This document shows, one piece after another, positions 1 to 7,915 of a DNA stretch of 64,000 nt (its first letter is position 1; the number at the start of each line of letters is the position of its first letter). The position numbers were made by a program, and so were the translations under genes. The DNA comes from Curtobacterium salicis (GTDB taxonomy: Bacteria > Actinomycetota > Actinomycetes > Actinomycetales > Microbacteriaceae): NCBI RefSeq assembly GCF_011759505.1, contig NZ_JAAOYO010000001.1, positions 857,496 through 921,495 on the forward strand, written 5' to 3'. Under the pieces are notes generated by a model. It saw nothing but the letters and a program-made list of their open reading frames with translations. It made no database searches and was not told the DNA's origin.

Positions 1-1489
1 CCGGGGTGTTCTCGAAGTGTCCGGGCGCCGGGCGGTCGACCGCCGCGTACCGGTCGGCGACGCGGTGCGCGGCCGGCGCGTCGAGGCCGCCCGGCAGCGC
101 GAGCGGCGCCAGCGAGTCGCGGAAGCGGGCTTCTTCGCGGGCGAAGAGCGTCGGGGACGATGCCAGCGAGAACACCGCGGACATGAAGTTGTCCTGCGAC
201 GCGCCTTCTTCGAGCCGGCGGATCAGGTAGGCGATCGCGACGTCGAACTCTCCCGGGTGCACGACCGGCGTGTAGAGCAGCAGCGAGCCGACGGTCTTCC
301 TGACCGCGGCCGCCTGCCCCTGGGCCATGCCGAGGAGCATCTCGAACTCGATGCCGTCGCGGACCCCGCGCTGGCCGGCCAGCAGCCAGGCGTGGGCGAC
401 GTCGAACAGGTTGTGCCCGGCGACACCGACGCGCACGTTCGCGATCCGCTCGGGAGTCAGCGCCCAGTCGAGCACGCGCTTGTAGTTCGTGTCGGAGTCC
501 TGCTTGGTGTGCCAGGTGGCGAGCGGCCACCCGTGCACGGACGCCTCGACCTGCTCCATCGGCAGGTTCGCGCCCTTCACCAGCCGGACCTTGATGTCGG
601 CACCGCCGCGGGCCCGTCGGGCTGCGGACCACTCCTGCAGGTGCTCCATCGCGGCGAGCGCGTCGGGCAGGTACGCCTGCAGGACGATGCCCGCTTCGAG
701 GTCGGTGAACCGCGCCTCGTCGAGGAGCTTCGTGAAGACCGCGATGGTGAGGTCGAGGTCCTTGTACTCCTCCATGTCGAGGTTGATGAACTTGCGCGGC
801 GACGCTGCTGCGGCTCGCTCGAACAGGGGACGGAGCTGCTCGACGATGTCGTCCACCGCGTGGTCGAAGGCCCACGGCGAGTGCGGGTGCACGGTCGAGG
901 AGACCTTGATCGACACGTAGTCGACGTCGTCACGGCTGAGGAGCGCGTGTGTCCCGTCGAGGCGTCGGGCGGCTTCGCGCTCCCCCAGGACGGCTTCCCC
1001 GAGCAGGTTGACGTTCAGTCGGACGCCGTCCTGCTTGATCTTCGCGATCGCGGGTCCGAGCTTGGCGTCGGTGGCGTCCACGATGAGGTGGCCGACCATG
1101 TTCCGCAGCACCCGTCGGGCGATCGGGACGACGACGGTCGGGAGGCTCGGTGCCAGTCCGCCACCGAGGCGCACCAGGCCGCGCAGCGCGGCGGGCAGGA
1201 ACCCGGGGGCGTCCGGTGCGATCGCGCGCAGCTTGCGGGCCGCGACGCCGAGGTCCTCTGGCCGGACGACGCCGTCGACGAAGCCGACCGCGAACGCGAG
1301 GCCCTTCGGGTCGGCGAGCACGCCCGCGAGTTGCTTCGCCGAGCCGTCGACGGGGTACGTCTCCGCTTCGGCGAGCCACTGCCGCACGAGCGCGACGGAC
1401 GCGTCGGCGAGGTCGTCGTGGACGGCCGGGGCCGCAGCGGCTGCGGTGGCGTCGGCTTCAGCGTCGGGGCGGGGCTGGACGTCGGTCAT
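1..1489 (-). CDS. putA: Bifunctional proline dehydrogenase / glutamate-semialdehyde dehydrogenase, N-terminal part
   Basis: This would oxidise proline to glutamate in two steps, with an FAD proline dehydrogenase followed by an NAD aldehyde dehydrogenase. About 496 residues are visible and the gene runs off the left edge. The visible part holds the proline dehydrogenase barrel, including the conserved strand RLVKGAN, then E-x-x-x-HGWP, K and DTNYKR about 300-340 residues in. The aldehyde dehydrogenase half is not seen, so calling the gene bifunctional rests on the usual PutA layout. The ATG has the hexamer CACACT six bases upstream and no clear ribosome site, so leaderless transcription is likely. 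It is divergent from a LysR gene 82 bases away, which is probably its regulator. Confidence 0.9.
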   Translation of the reverse strand, partial: MTDVQPRPDAEADATAAAAAPAVHDDLADASVALVRQWLAEAETYPVDGSAKQLAGVLADPKGLAFAVGFVDGVVRPEDLGVAARKLRAIAPDAPGFLPAALRGLVRLGGGLAPSLPTVVVPIARRVLRNMVGHLIVDATDAKLGPAIAKIKQDGVRLNVNLLGEAVLGEREAARRLDGTHALLSRDDVDYVSIKVSSTVHPHSPWAFDHAVDDIVEQLRPLFERAAAASPRKFINLDMEEYKDLDLTIAVFTKLLDEARFTDLEAGIVLQAYLPDALAAMEHLQEWSAARRARGGADIKVRLVKGANLPMEQVEASVHGWPLATWHTKQDSDTNYKRVLDWALTPERIANVRVGVAGHNLFDVAHAWLLAGQRGVRDGIEFEMLLGMAQGQAAAVRKTVGSLLLYTPVVHPGEFDVAIAYLIRRLEEGASQDNFMSAVFSLASSPTLFAREEARFRDSLAPLALPGGLDAPAAHRVADRYAAVDRPAPGHFENTP

Positions 1490-1510
1490 GGGGTCAGTGT
1501 GCCGGTCGGT

Positions 1511-1526
1511 CTTCCGGTAGCGGAAG
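1511..1526. promoter_or_regulatory. Candidate LysR-type operator
   Basis: CTTCCGGTAGCGGAAG is a perfect 6-bp inverted repeat with a 4-base spacer and contains a T-N11-A core, as LysR-type boxes do. It lies in the 82-bp gap between putA and the divergent lysR-type gene, and covers the expected -35 region of the proposed leaderless putA promoter. The assignment is inferred from position and symmetry. Confidence 0.5.
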
Positions 1527-1571
1527 CAACTCTTCCTGATGCATTCCGTTCAGCTCAGCTACGCTTTCGGC

Positions 1572-2471
1572 ATGCTCGACGTCCGTCGCCTGGTACTCCT
1601 CCGTGAGCTGTCGATCCGGGGCACCGTGGCGGCGGTCGCGGAGGCGCTCAACTTCACCCCGTCCGCCGTGTCCCAGCAGCTCGCCACCCTGGAACGCGAA
1701 GCCGGCGTGCCACTGCTCCGCAAGTCGGGGCGGCGGCTCCAGCTCACGCCGCAGGCCGATGTCCTGGTGGCCGCTGCGAGCGAGGTGCTCGACACCCTGG
1801 AGCGTGCCCAGTCCACACTCGAGTCGACCCTGACCACGGTCCAGGGCCGGGTCCGGGTCGCGGTGTTCCAGTCCGCGGCGCTGGCCCTGATGCCCACGGC
1901 ATTGCGGACCATGGCGATCGAGCACCCGGACGTGCGCGTCGAGATGGTCCAGCGGGAACCGGAGACGGCGCTGCACGAGACCTGGGCCCGCGACTTCGAC
2001 ATGGTCATCGCCGAGCAGTACCCGGCACACGCAGCGCCGCGGTTCCCCGGGTTGGAACGGCACGACCTGACGACCGATGCCGTCCGCCTGGCCCTGCCGC
2101 CGTGGGACACCGCGCTGGTCCACGTCACCGACCTGGCGAGTGCCGCAGGTCTCCCCTGGGTGATGGAGCCGCGTGGGGCGGCCTCCCGACACTTCGCCGA
2201 GCAGGTGTGCCGACGGGCGGGCTTCGAGCCGGACGTCCGGTACGAGACCGCCGACCTGCAGTCGCAGATCCGGCTGATCGAGGCCGGCAACGCCGTCGCC
2301 CTCATGCCGGACCTCGTCTGGACCGGGCGGGAGACCACGTGCCGTCTGGTCGAGCTGCCCGATGCGCCTCGGCGCACCGTCTTCACCGCGCAACGCACCG
2401 CGAGTTCCGAGTCGCCCGCGGTCCTCACCGTCCGGACCGCACTCGAGCGAGCGGCCTCCGTGTACTCCTGA
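1572..2471 (+). CDS. LysR-family transcriptional regulator, likely regulator of putA
   Basis: A 299-residue DNA-binding regulator. Residues 1-60 form the LysR winged helix-turn-helix (VAEALNFTPSAVSQQLATLE). The rest is a type-2 periplasmic-binding-like effector domain starting near residue 90 (GRVRVAVFQSAALALMP). An upstream in-frame ATG exists at 1539, but the start at 1572 is preferred because TACGCT ends six bases before it, the leaderless pattern seen across this window, and because LysR proteins normally begin just before this helix. Divergence from putA with an inverted repeat between them suggests control of proline catabolism. The effector is unknown and proline is only a guess. Confidence 0.85.
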   Translation: MLDVRRLVLLRELSIRGTVAAVAEALNFTPSAVSQQLATLEREAGVPLLRKSGRRLQLTPQADVLVAAASEVLDTLERAQSTLESTLTTVQGRVRVAVFQSAALALMPTALRTMAIEHPDVRVEMVQREPETALHETWARDFDMVIAEQYPAHAAPRFPGLERHDLTTDAVRLALPPWDTALVHVTDLASAAGLPWVMEPRGAASRHFAEQVCRRAGFEPDVRYETADLQSQIRLIEAGNAVALMPDLVWTGRETTCRLVELPDAPRRTVFTAQRTASSESPAVLTVRTALERAASVYS

Positions 2472-2510
2472 TATTCGACCGTTGCGGCAAACCGCACGAT
2501 CGGGCCGTCA

Positions 2511-2530
2511 GTACCCCCAACCCGGGGTAC
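2511..2530. promoter_or_regulatory. Inverted repeat upstream of the surface-protein gene
   Basis: GTACCCC and GGGGTAC form perfect 7-bp arms around a 6-base spacer in the 175-bp gap between the LysR gene and the wall-anchored protein. No T tract follows, so it reads better as an operator than as a terminator. Its function is unknown. Confidence 0.3.
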
Positions 2531-2646
2531 TTGTCCCGTGCCGCACCCCATTACGCCACACTCGACCAATACCCTCCGATCAGCCGGGGATTCTCGGCGA
2601 ACTCTTATGTCCGGCACCCGACCGGACTCGAACTGGGGGAAGTCCC

Positions 2647-4449
2647 GTGCACCGAAGCACCTCCTTCGTCCGACGCGCCTGCGCCGTCGGCACCGCCACC
2701 GCTCTGATCGGCCTGACGACCGGCTTCGGCGTCATGACCGCGACCACCGCCTACGCGGACGACGCCCCGACGGGCACCTCGTCGACCTCCGCCCCGGTGG
2801 CCGGCGCGGACGCAGCGCCGACCGGCACGACGACGCCGGGGTCCGACGCGACCACGCCGAGTGGCGACGTGACCACCCCGGCCGCGCCGAGCCTCCCGTC
2901 CGACGGCGCGACCAGCGCCCCCGGGACGACCACCGGTGGTGACGCCGCCGGGACCGGCGCCACCACGCCGACCACTCCGACGACCGGCACCGCGAGCCCC
3001 GCTCCGACCCGACCGACCACGTCGAAGCCGAGCGCGACCAGCCCGGCCGAGGCCGCCCCGACCGCTCCGGCACCGGCCGCAGCGGCGACCGCGACCGTGA
3101 CGATCTCCGGCAGCGCGAAGGTCGGCCAGACGCTCCGTGCGAAGCCCAAGGGCTTCACCGACCCGTCCGCGCTGTCCTACCGCTGGTCCGTCGCCGGCGT
3201 CCCGACCGGCGACCAGGGCCCGACGTACGACGTCGTCGCCGCGGACGCCGGCGCGGTCGTGTCCGTGACCGTCACGAACACGCTCACCGGCCACACGGAT
3301 GAGACGGCCTCCGCTGAGACCGCCGCCGTGACGCAGGACCCGGCGTTCGTCGACGCCGACGGCAAGCCCGTCGTCGGCGGGACCGTTGCGGACGAGGACT
3401 CCCTGCCCCTCGAGGCGACTGCCGGCGAGCCGTTCTCGTACACCTTCCACACCGTCGGCACGCCGACGCCGGCGCTGTCGCTCGACTGGTACTACGGCGA
3501 TGACCAGGGCGACGTGGACGACCCGGAGTACACGCCCGAGTCGCAGCTGCCGGACGGCATCACGTTCGACCCCGCCACCGGTGTCCTCTCCGGCACCGCC
3601 GACGAGGCGTTCCCGTACTACGACTTCGCCATCACCGCGACGAACGACGCCGGGAGCGTCACCGAGTACCTCGAGCTGTCGGTCGCCGCCGGTGCACCCG
3701 CGGGCGTCGAGGTCTTCGCCGCGGACCGGAAGCAGTTCACCGACTTCCTCGACTCCGACACCGGCTTCGGCATCGGATTCGGCTCGGACGCCGAGTACGG
3801 CTGGTCCGCAGCGTCGAAGGCCGACTCCGACGACTCGACCCACGACGGCTCGATCCGGAGCTGGATCATCGACGGCAAGGGTGCGATCACCACGATCGAC
3901 ACCACGTACCACTCGGACGACGACGGCTCCGAACTGACCGAGGAGTACCGCAACGGCGGAACGCCCACGGTCCCGCAGGGCGGCACGCTCATCACCAACG
4001 GCGGCCTCGTCGACCGGTTCGGCAACGACGTGACCGACGCTGACGAGATGCCGCTGCCGGTGTCGCTCCGCTCCGACACCGCCTCGGACGTCATCACCGC
4101 CGACCCGCTCTTCGGGGACTACGGCAACTTCACCGACGTGACCTTCACGGAGGCGTCGACGCACACCCTCACCGCCACGGGCGACGCCTTCTCGACGTCG
4201 TTCCCGGTCGTGGTCACCCCGACCGCGACCACCCCCGGCACCACCCCGCCGGTCTCGGCTCCCCCGGTGGTCACCCCGCCGGTGGCCGCCGCCCCGATCG
4301 GCACGGTCCCGGTCCGCACGGCCGCGCACGGCCGTCTCGCCTACACCGGCTCGGACGCGACCGACTCCCTCCCCTGGGCGCTCGGCATGCTCGCCGCCGG
4401 CGCCGCCCTGGTGGGCCTGCGCATCGTCCGTCGGCGCGCACAGCGCTGA
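2647..4449 (+). CDS. Secreted, wall-anchored Ig-fold protein with LAxTG-type sorting signal
   Basis: A 600-residue surface protein, probably linked to peptidoglycan by a class E-type sortase. Residues 1-36 are a signal peptide (RR, hydrophobic core, then AYADD). A Thr/Ser/Pro/Ala-rich stalk follows to about residue 140. Next come a repeat-like bacterial Ig segment (ATVTISGSAKVGQTLRA), a putative Ig domain of the He_PIG type (TAGEPFSYTFH to LPDGITFDPATGVLSGTAD), and a unique region. A second Pro/Thr spacer precedes the C terminus, which reads LAYTG, a hydrophobic span, then RRRAQR. The GTG start has GGGGGA about six bases upstream. No sortase gene is in the window. The ligand is unknown. Confidence 0.8.
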   Translation: MHRSTSFVRRACAVGTATALIGLTTGFGVMTATTAYADDAPTGTSSTSAPVAGADAAPTGTTTPGSDATTPSGDVTTPAAPSLPSDGATSAPGTTTGGDAAGTGATTPTTPTTGTASPAPTRPTTSKPSATSPAEAAPTAPAPAAAATATVTISGSAKVGQTLRAKPKGFTDPSALSYRWSVAGVPTGDQGPTYDVVAADAGAVVSVTVTNTLTGHTDETASAETAAVTQDPAFVDADGKPVVGGTVADEDSLPLEATAGEPFSYTFHTVGTPTPALSLDWYYGDDQGDVDDPEYTPESQLPDGITFDPATGVLSGTADEAFPYYDFAITATNDAGSVTEYLELSVAAGAPAGVEVFAADRKQFTDFLDSDTGFGIGFGSDAEYGWSAASKADSDDSTHDGSIRSWIIDGKGAITTIDTTYHSDDDGSELTEEYRNGGTPTVPQGGTLITNGGLVDRFGNDVTDADEMPLPVSLRSDTASDVITADPLFGDYGNFTDVTFTEASTHTLTATGDAFSTSFPVVVTPTATTPGTTPPVSAPPVVTPPVAAAPIGTVPVRTAAHGRLAYTGSDATDSLPWALGMLAAGAALVGLRIVRRRAQR

Positions 4450-4471
4450 CCCGGACGGGAGGCCCCTCCCG

Positions 4472-4507
4472 CGGCCCCGTCGATCCCTCCACGGATCGAC
4501 GGGGCCG
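4472..4507. terminator. Intrinsic terminator after the surface-protein gene
   Basis: A perfect 15-bp GC-rich stem (4472-4486 with 4493-4507) and a 6-base loop sit 22 bases after the stop codon. There is only a short TT after the stem, as is common in high-GC actinobacteria. Confidence 0.75.
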
Positions 4508-4572
4508 TTCCGTCGTCCACAGGTCCGACGCGCTGCCGTCCCGGCGTGGGACGCGCGGCTAGCGTTGTGGCC

Positions 4573-5217
4573 ATGCCGAGCCTGTTGCACATCGATTCGT
4601 CCGCCGACCTCGCCCACTCCCGATCCCGCGCGTTGACCGCCGCGTTCGCCGACGCCTGGCGCGCCCGCGGCGCCGAGTACACGGTCGTCCGGCGCGACCT
4701 GCACGTGGACCCGCTGCCGCACCTCGAGACCTCGGCGCTGCACTGGGCCGCAGCGGACCGGACCGCCGGAGAGTCGGTGCCGGCCGCGGCCGAGCAGTTG
4801 CGCCAGGACGTCATCGACGAGCTGCTCGCCGCCGACGTGGTCGTGATCGGGTCGCCGCTGTACAACTACACGGTGCCGTCGAGCCTCAAGGCCTGGCTCG
4901 ACCGCGTGCACATCCCCGGGGTCCTGGTCCCCGGGCCCGACGGCACGCCCCAGCCCCTCGCCGGTCGGCCGGTCGTCACCGTCGTCAGCCGCGGTGGCAC
5001 CTACGACGCGGGGACCCCGACGGAGCACTGGGACCACGCGTCGCCGGTGCTCGACATCATCCTCGGCACCGCACTCGGCATGAAGGTGCACCCGGTCGTG
5101 GTCAGTGCGACCCTCGCCGACCGGCTGCCCGGACTCGCACCGCTGGCCGACCACGCCGCCGCCGAGTTCGCCGACGCCCGGGTGACCGTGGAACGCCTCG
5201 CGTCGACGCTCGGCTGA
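4573..5217 (+). CDS. azoR: FMN-dependent NADH-azoreductase family protein
   Basis: A 214-residue flavodoxin-fold enzyme that would use FMN and NADH to reduce azo compounds or quinones in the cytoplasm. The AzoR pattern is clear: the N-terminal strand and phosphate loop LLHIDSSADLAHSRSR, the active-site segment SPLYNYTVPSSLKAWLDRV near residues 95-113, and SRGGTY near 140. Length is normal for the family. The start at 4573 is preferred over an in-frame GTG at 4546 because TAGCGT ends seven bases upstream, matching the leaderless pattern. It stands alone between a strong terminator and a convergent hydrolase gene. Confidence 0.85.
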   Translation: MPSLLHIDSSADLAHSRSRALTAAFADAWRARGAEYTVVRRDLHVDPLPHLETSALHWAAADRTAGESVPAAAEQLRQDVIDELLAADVVVIGSPLYNYTVPSSLKAWLDRVHIPGVLVPGPDGTPQPLAGRPVVTVVSRGGTYDAGTPTEHWDHASPVLDIILGTALGMKVHPVVVSATLADRLPGLAPLADHAAAEFADARVTVERLASTLG

Positions 5218-5309
5218 ACCCGCACGCGGCGGCTCGGCGGTCGTACCCCGCGATCAGGCCGAGCGGTCGCGTCCGACCGTCGGGCCGGGCGGTCGGTCGG
5301 GCCCGACCG

Positions 5310-6329
5310 TCAGGCCGGGCGGAGTTCCCCGGCGCGTCCGAGCAGGTCCGCGTGGAACACCGTCTGGCTCAGGGCGCTCGCGAGCAGGTACCCCGACATG
5401 GACTCGATCCCGCCGCTGAACGGCACGCGCGACGCCACCTCGAACACCGTCGGGCGGTCCAGCGCGTCGAGTGCGGCGGCGACGTGCCGGGTGCGTTCGT
5501 CGCGGTGCGCGGTCAGGGTCCGGGCGCGGGTGACGACGTCGACGAACCGGTACTCGTGCCCCGGGCACACCTCGAGTCCCGCGAACGGCTCGAGCGCCGC
5601 CAGCGACGCGAGTGAGTCCCGCAGCGGGTTGGTGCCGGTCCGCCCGCCCAGTCCGACGCCGGAGTTGATCCGTGGCAGCACGTGGTCGCCGGTGAAGAGC
5701 AGCCCGTCGGGTTCGTCGACGAGACAGACGTGTCCGGCGGTGTGGCCCGGGGTCCAGAGCACCCGGACGTCCCGGCCCGGGATCGGCAACCGGTCACCGT
5801 CCTCGAGCAGCAGGTCCGCGAACGGCCGCTCGAGCGTCCCCTGCCCGAGTTGCCGGCCGGAGCCCCACACCGCCAGGACCCCGTCGAGTCGGTCGGCGGG
5901 GACACCCCAGGTCCGGGCGTCCCGCTCGTTCTGCTCCGCGTCGGCACGCGCGTGCTCGAGGGCGTGGACCTCGGCCGGGTGCATCGCGACCCGCGCTCCC
6001 GAGCGGCGACGGAGGGCCGCGGCGGCACCGAGGTGGTCGGCGTGCAGGTGCGTCACCGCGATGAGCGTGACGTCCTCGACCGCACGGCCGATCGTCCGCA
6101 GGCCAGCGGCCAGGACGTCCAGTTCCCCGCCGTCACTCCAGCCGGGGTCGATCACCGTGAGCGAGCCGTCGTCCCCGGCGACGACGTAGACCAGGGTCGC
6201 GTCGGGGACGCCACCGCGGAACGGGACGGCGAGCGTCCAGATGCCCGGCCGGACCTCCTCGACGGGCGGCAGCGCACCGGCGGCGAGTGCCGCGGCCTGC
6301 ACGGGGCTGACGGGCGACGGGTTCGACAC
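5310..6329 (-). CDS. Metallo-beta-lactamase-fold hydrolase
   Basis: A 339-residue hydrolase with the metal site motif THLHADHLG near residue 100, GHTAGH near 190, TGDH near 210 and a late histidine in CPGHEYRF near 245. These are the ligands of a two-metal MBL fold. The C-terminal winged-helix-like tail resembles the LACTB2 or glyoxalase-II-like branch, so the substrate could be a thioester or nucleotide, but the sequence does not tell. The GTG start has TACGCT exactly six bases upstream on the minus strand. It is divergent from the DNA ligase gene, and both promoters look leaderless. Confidence 0.8.
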   Translation of the reverse strand: MSNPSPVSPVQAAALAAGALPPVEEVRPGIWTLAVPFRGGVPDATLVYVVAGDDGSLTVIDPGWSDGGELDVLAAGLRTIGRAVEDVTLIAVTHLHADHLGAAAALRRRSGARVAMHPAEVHALEHARADAEQNERDARTWGVPADRLDGVLAVWGSGRQLGQGTLERPFADLLLEDGDRLPIPGRDVRVLWTPGHTAGHVCLVDEPDGLLFTGDHVLPRINSGVGLGGRTGTNPLRDSLASLAALEPFAGLEVCPGHEYRFVDVVTRARTLTAHRDERTRHVAAALDALDRPTVFEVASRVPFSGGIESMSGYLLASALSQTVFHADLLGRAGELRPA

Positions 6330-6413
6330 GCGACCAGCGTAGTGAGCGCGGCGCGGGACGGGCGTGTGCCGTGCCTCCAGGCCGTCGCCGCCGCCAGCGC
6401 GTAGACAGGCGGC

Positions 6414-7460
6414 ATGGAGACCATCGCGCCCATGCTCGCCAAGGCCGTCGCCGCCGTCCCGGAACCCGACAGCGTCGCCGGTGGCCTGCGGTACGAGCCG
6501 AAGTGGGACGGCTTCCGCGGCATCGTGACGATCGACGGGAACGACGTCGAGATCGGCAGCCGCGGGGCGAAGCCGCTGACCCGCTACTTCCCGGAACTGG
6601 TCGAGGCGTTCCGCGCGCAGTTCGGCGGCCGCTCCGGCCCGGTCGTCCTGGACGGCGAGGTGGTCGTGCGTTCCGGCGAGCCGGGGCACGAGGCGCTCGG
6701 CTGGGAGGCCCTGTCGCAACGGATCCACCCGGCTGCCTCACGCATCACGAAGCTCTCGGTCGAGACGCCGGCGCAGTTCGTGGCGTTCGACCTGCTGCAC
6801 CTGGACGGCGAGGACCTGACGTCCCGACCGTTCGACGACCGTCGCGCCGCACTCGAGACCCTGGGCGCCGAGCTGACCGCACCGCTCTTCGTGACCCGGA
6901 CGACACTCGACGTCGAGATCGCCCGCCGGTGGCTCACGACGTTCGAGGGTGCCGGCCTGGACGGCGTCGTCGCGAAACCGCGGCAGCGTCCGTACGAGCC
7001 GAACAAGCGCACGATGCTCAAGATCAAGCACCACCGGGAGGCCGACGTCGTCGCCGTCGGCTACCGGGTGCACAAGAGCGGGACGGGTGTCGGCTCGCTG
7101 CTGCTCGGGCTCTACGACGCCGACGGTGAGTTGCGGATGGTCGGCGGTGTCTCCGCGTTCTCGGACAAGCGGCGGCGCGAACTCGTCGACGAGCTGGAGC
7201 CGCTGGTGGAGCGGGACGCGGACGGGAGGGCCGTGACGGGTGACGGCGAACGGTCGCGGTTCTCGTCGGGTCGCGACACGTCGTTCGTCCGGCTGGCGCC
7301 GGAGCGGGTGCTCGAGGTGCGGTACGACCAGATGGAGGGCGACCGCTTCCGGCACACGGTGCAGTTCGCCCGTTGGCGGCCGGACCGTGAGGCCCGGTCG
7401 TGCGGCTTCGACCAGCTCGAGGTGCCCGCGGCGTACGACCTCAGCGACGTCCTCAGCTGA
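6414..7460 (+). CDS. ligC: ATP-dependent DNA ligase, LigC/LigD-ligase type
   Basis: A 348-residue DNA ligase. The adenylated lysine is K30 in EPKWDGFR, followed by DGEVVV (motif III), FDLLHLDGEDL (motif IIIa), LDGVVAKPR (motif IV) and MLKIKHH (motif V), then an OB-fold C domain with the RLAPERVLEVRYDQ segment. It lacks polymerase and nuclease domains. A LigD-type polymerase is encoded convergently just downstream, so the two may work together in nonhomologous end joining or in repair of ribonucleotide gaps. No Ku gene is in the window. TAGACA ends six bases before the ATG. Confidence 0.88.
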   Translation: METIAPMLAKAVAAVPEPDSVAGGLRYEPKWDGFRGIVTIDGNDVEIGSRGAKPLTRYFPELVEAFRAQFGGRSGPVVLDGEVVVRSGEPGHEALGWEALSQRIHPAASRITKLSVETPAQFVAFDLLHLDGEDLTSRPFDDRRAALETLGAELTAPLFVTRTTLDVEIARRWLTTFEGAGLDGVVAKPRQRPYEPNKRTMLKIKHHREADVVAVGYRVHKSGTGVGSLLLGLYDADGELRMVGGVSAFSDKRRRELVDELEPLVERDADGRAVTGDGERSRFSSGRDTSFVRLAPERVLEVRYDQMEGDRFRHTVQFARWRPDREARSCGFDQLEVPAAYDLSDVLS

Positions 7461-7510
7461 CTCCCCCGGACGGGGGTCGACTTGTCCATTTGGCGCTCGA
7501 GTGCCATCAG

Positions 7511-7525
7511 TAGTTAGCCGAACTA
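7511..7525. promoter_or_regulatory. Inverted repeat before the tiny-ORF pair
   Basis: TAGTT-AGCCG-AACTA is a perfect 5-bp inverted repeat in an unusually A/T-rich 140-bp gap after the ligase gene and before two small coupled ORFs. It may be an operator or part of their promoter. It only weakly resembles iron-regulator boxes. Confidence 0.3.
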
Positions 7526-7602
7526 GTGATTGTGTGGAAACATTCGAGGCATCAGGGAAACGGTGGTTCTCCACCCCCTCGAGATCACGGATCGGAGTGG
7601 AC

Positions 7603-7764
7603 ATGAGCAACGAGATCCTCGTTCGCCGAGCACAGCGCAACCCTCTCAGCGAGGTCCGCGAAGCACGCCACCAGCGTGCCCTGCAGACCAGCGCGATCAT
7701 CAGCGGGATCGCCGGCGTCACCGCCGCCGCGCTCGCCTTCGTCACGATCGGCTTGGGCGCATGA
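7603..7764 (+). CDS. Small single-span membrane protein of unknown function
   Basis: This ORF encodes 53 residues: a charged N-terminal half (MSNEILVRRAQRNPLSEVRE) and a hydrophobic C-terminal helix from about residue 29 (ALQTSAIISGIAGVTAAALA). A GGAG ribosome site lies nine bases before the ATG. Its stop overlaps the ATG of the next tiny ORF as ATGA, which argues that both are translated. It sits in the gap between ligC and the polymerase gene. No known family is recognised. A larger upstream frame extension would run back into ligC and is not credible. Confidence 0.55.
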   Translation: MSNEILVRRAQRNPLSEVREARHQRALQTSAIISGIAGVTAAALAFVTIGLGA

Positions 7765-7910
7765 TCGTCCTCGACGGCATCACGCAGGGCAACCGCCGGA
7801 CCTGGTCCCGCCTCACCCGTCTGCACACCGCGACGGTCGGCCTGCCGCTGCAGACCTCACGCGTCGAGGACGACGACCTGCGTCGCGAGGACTCCTCCTC
7901 GCTGGTCTGA
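7761..7910 (+). CDS. Small soluble protein coupled to the preceding ORF
   Basis: This ORF encodes 49 residues: basic in the first half (NRRTWSRLTRLH), acidic and serine-rich at the end (VEDDDLRREDSSSLV). It starts in an ATGA overlap with the stop of the small membrane protein, so translation is probably coupled. It ends five bases before the stop of the convergent polymerase gene. No family is recognised. Confidence 0.5.
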   Translation: MIVLDGITQGNRRTWSRLTRLHTATVGLPLQTSRVEDDDLRREDSSSLV

Positions 7911-7915
7911 GTCCC

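Noticed and set aside
17..1606. Long plus-strand open frame opposite putA
   Set aside because: It is antisense to clear proline dehydrogenase motifs, and its translation is Arg/Gly/Val-rich without any domain, as expected for the complement of a high-GC gene.
2605..5154. 849-codon minus-strand frame opposite the surface protein and azoreductase
   Set aside because: It spans two unrelated genes and their terminator, has strongly biased Arg/Gly composition and no start signal. It is an open frame created by GC bias.
7511..7525. Inverted repeat as an iron-regulator (DtxR/IdeR) box
   Set aside because: It matches the 19-base consensus at only about half the positions and the half-site differs, so it was kept only as an unspecified inverted repeat.
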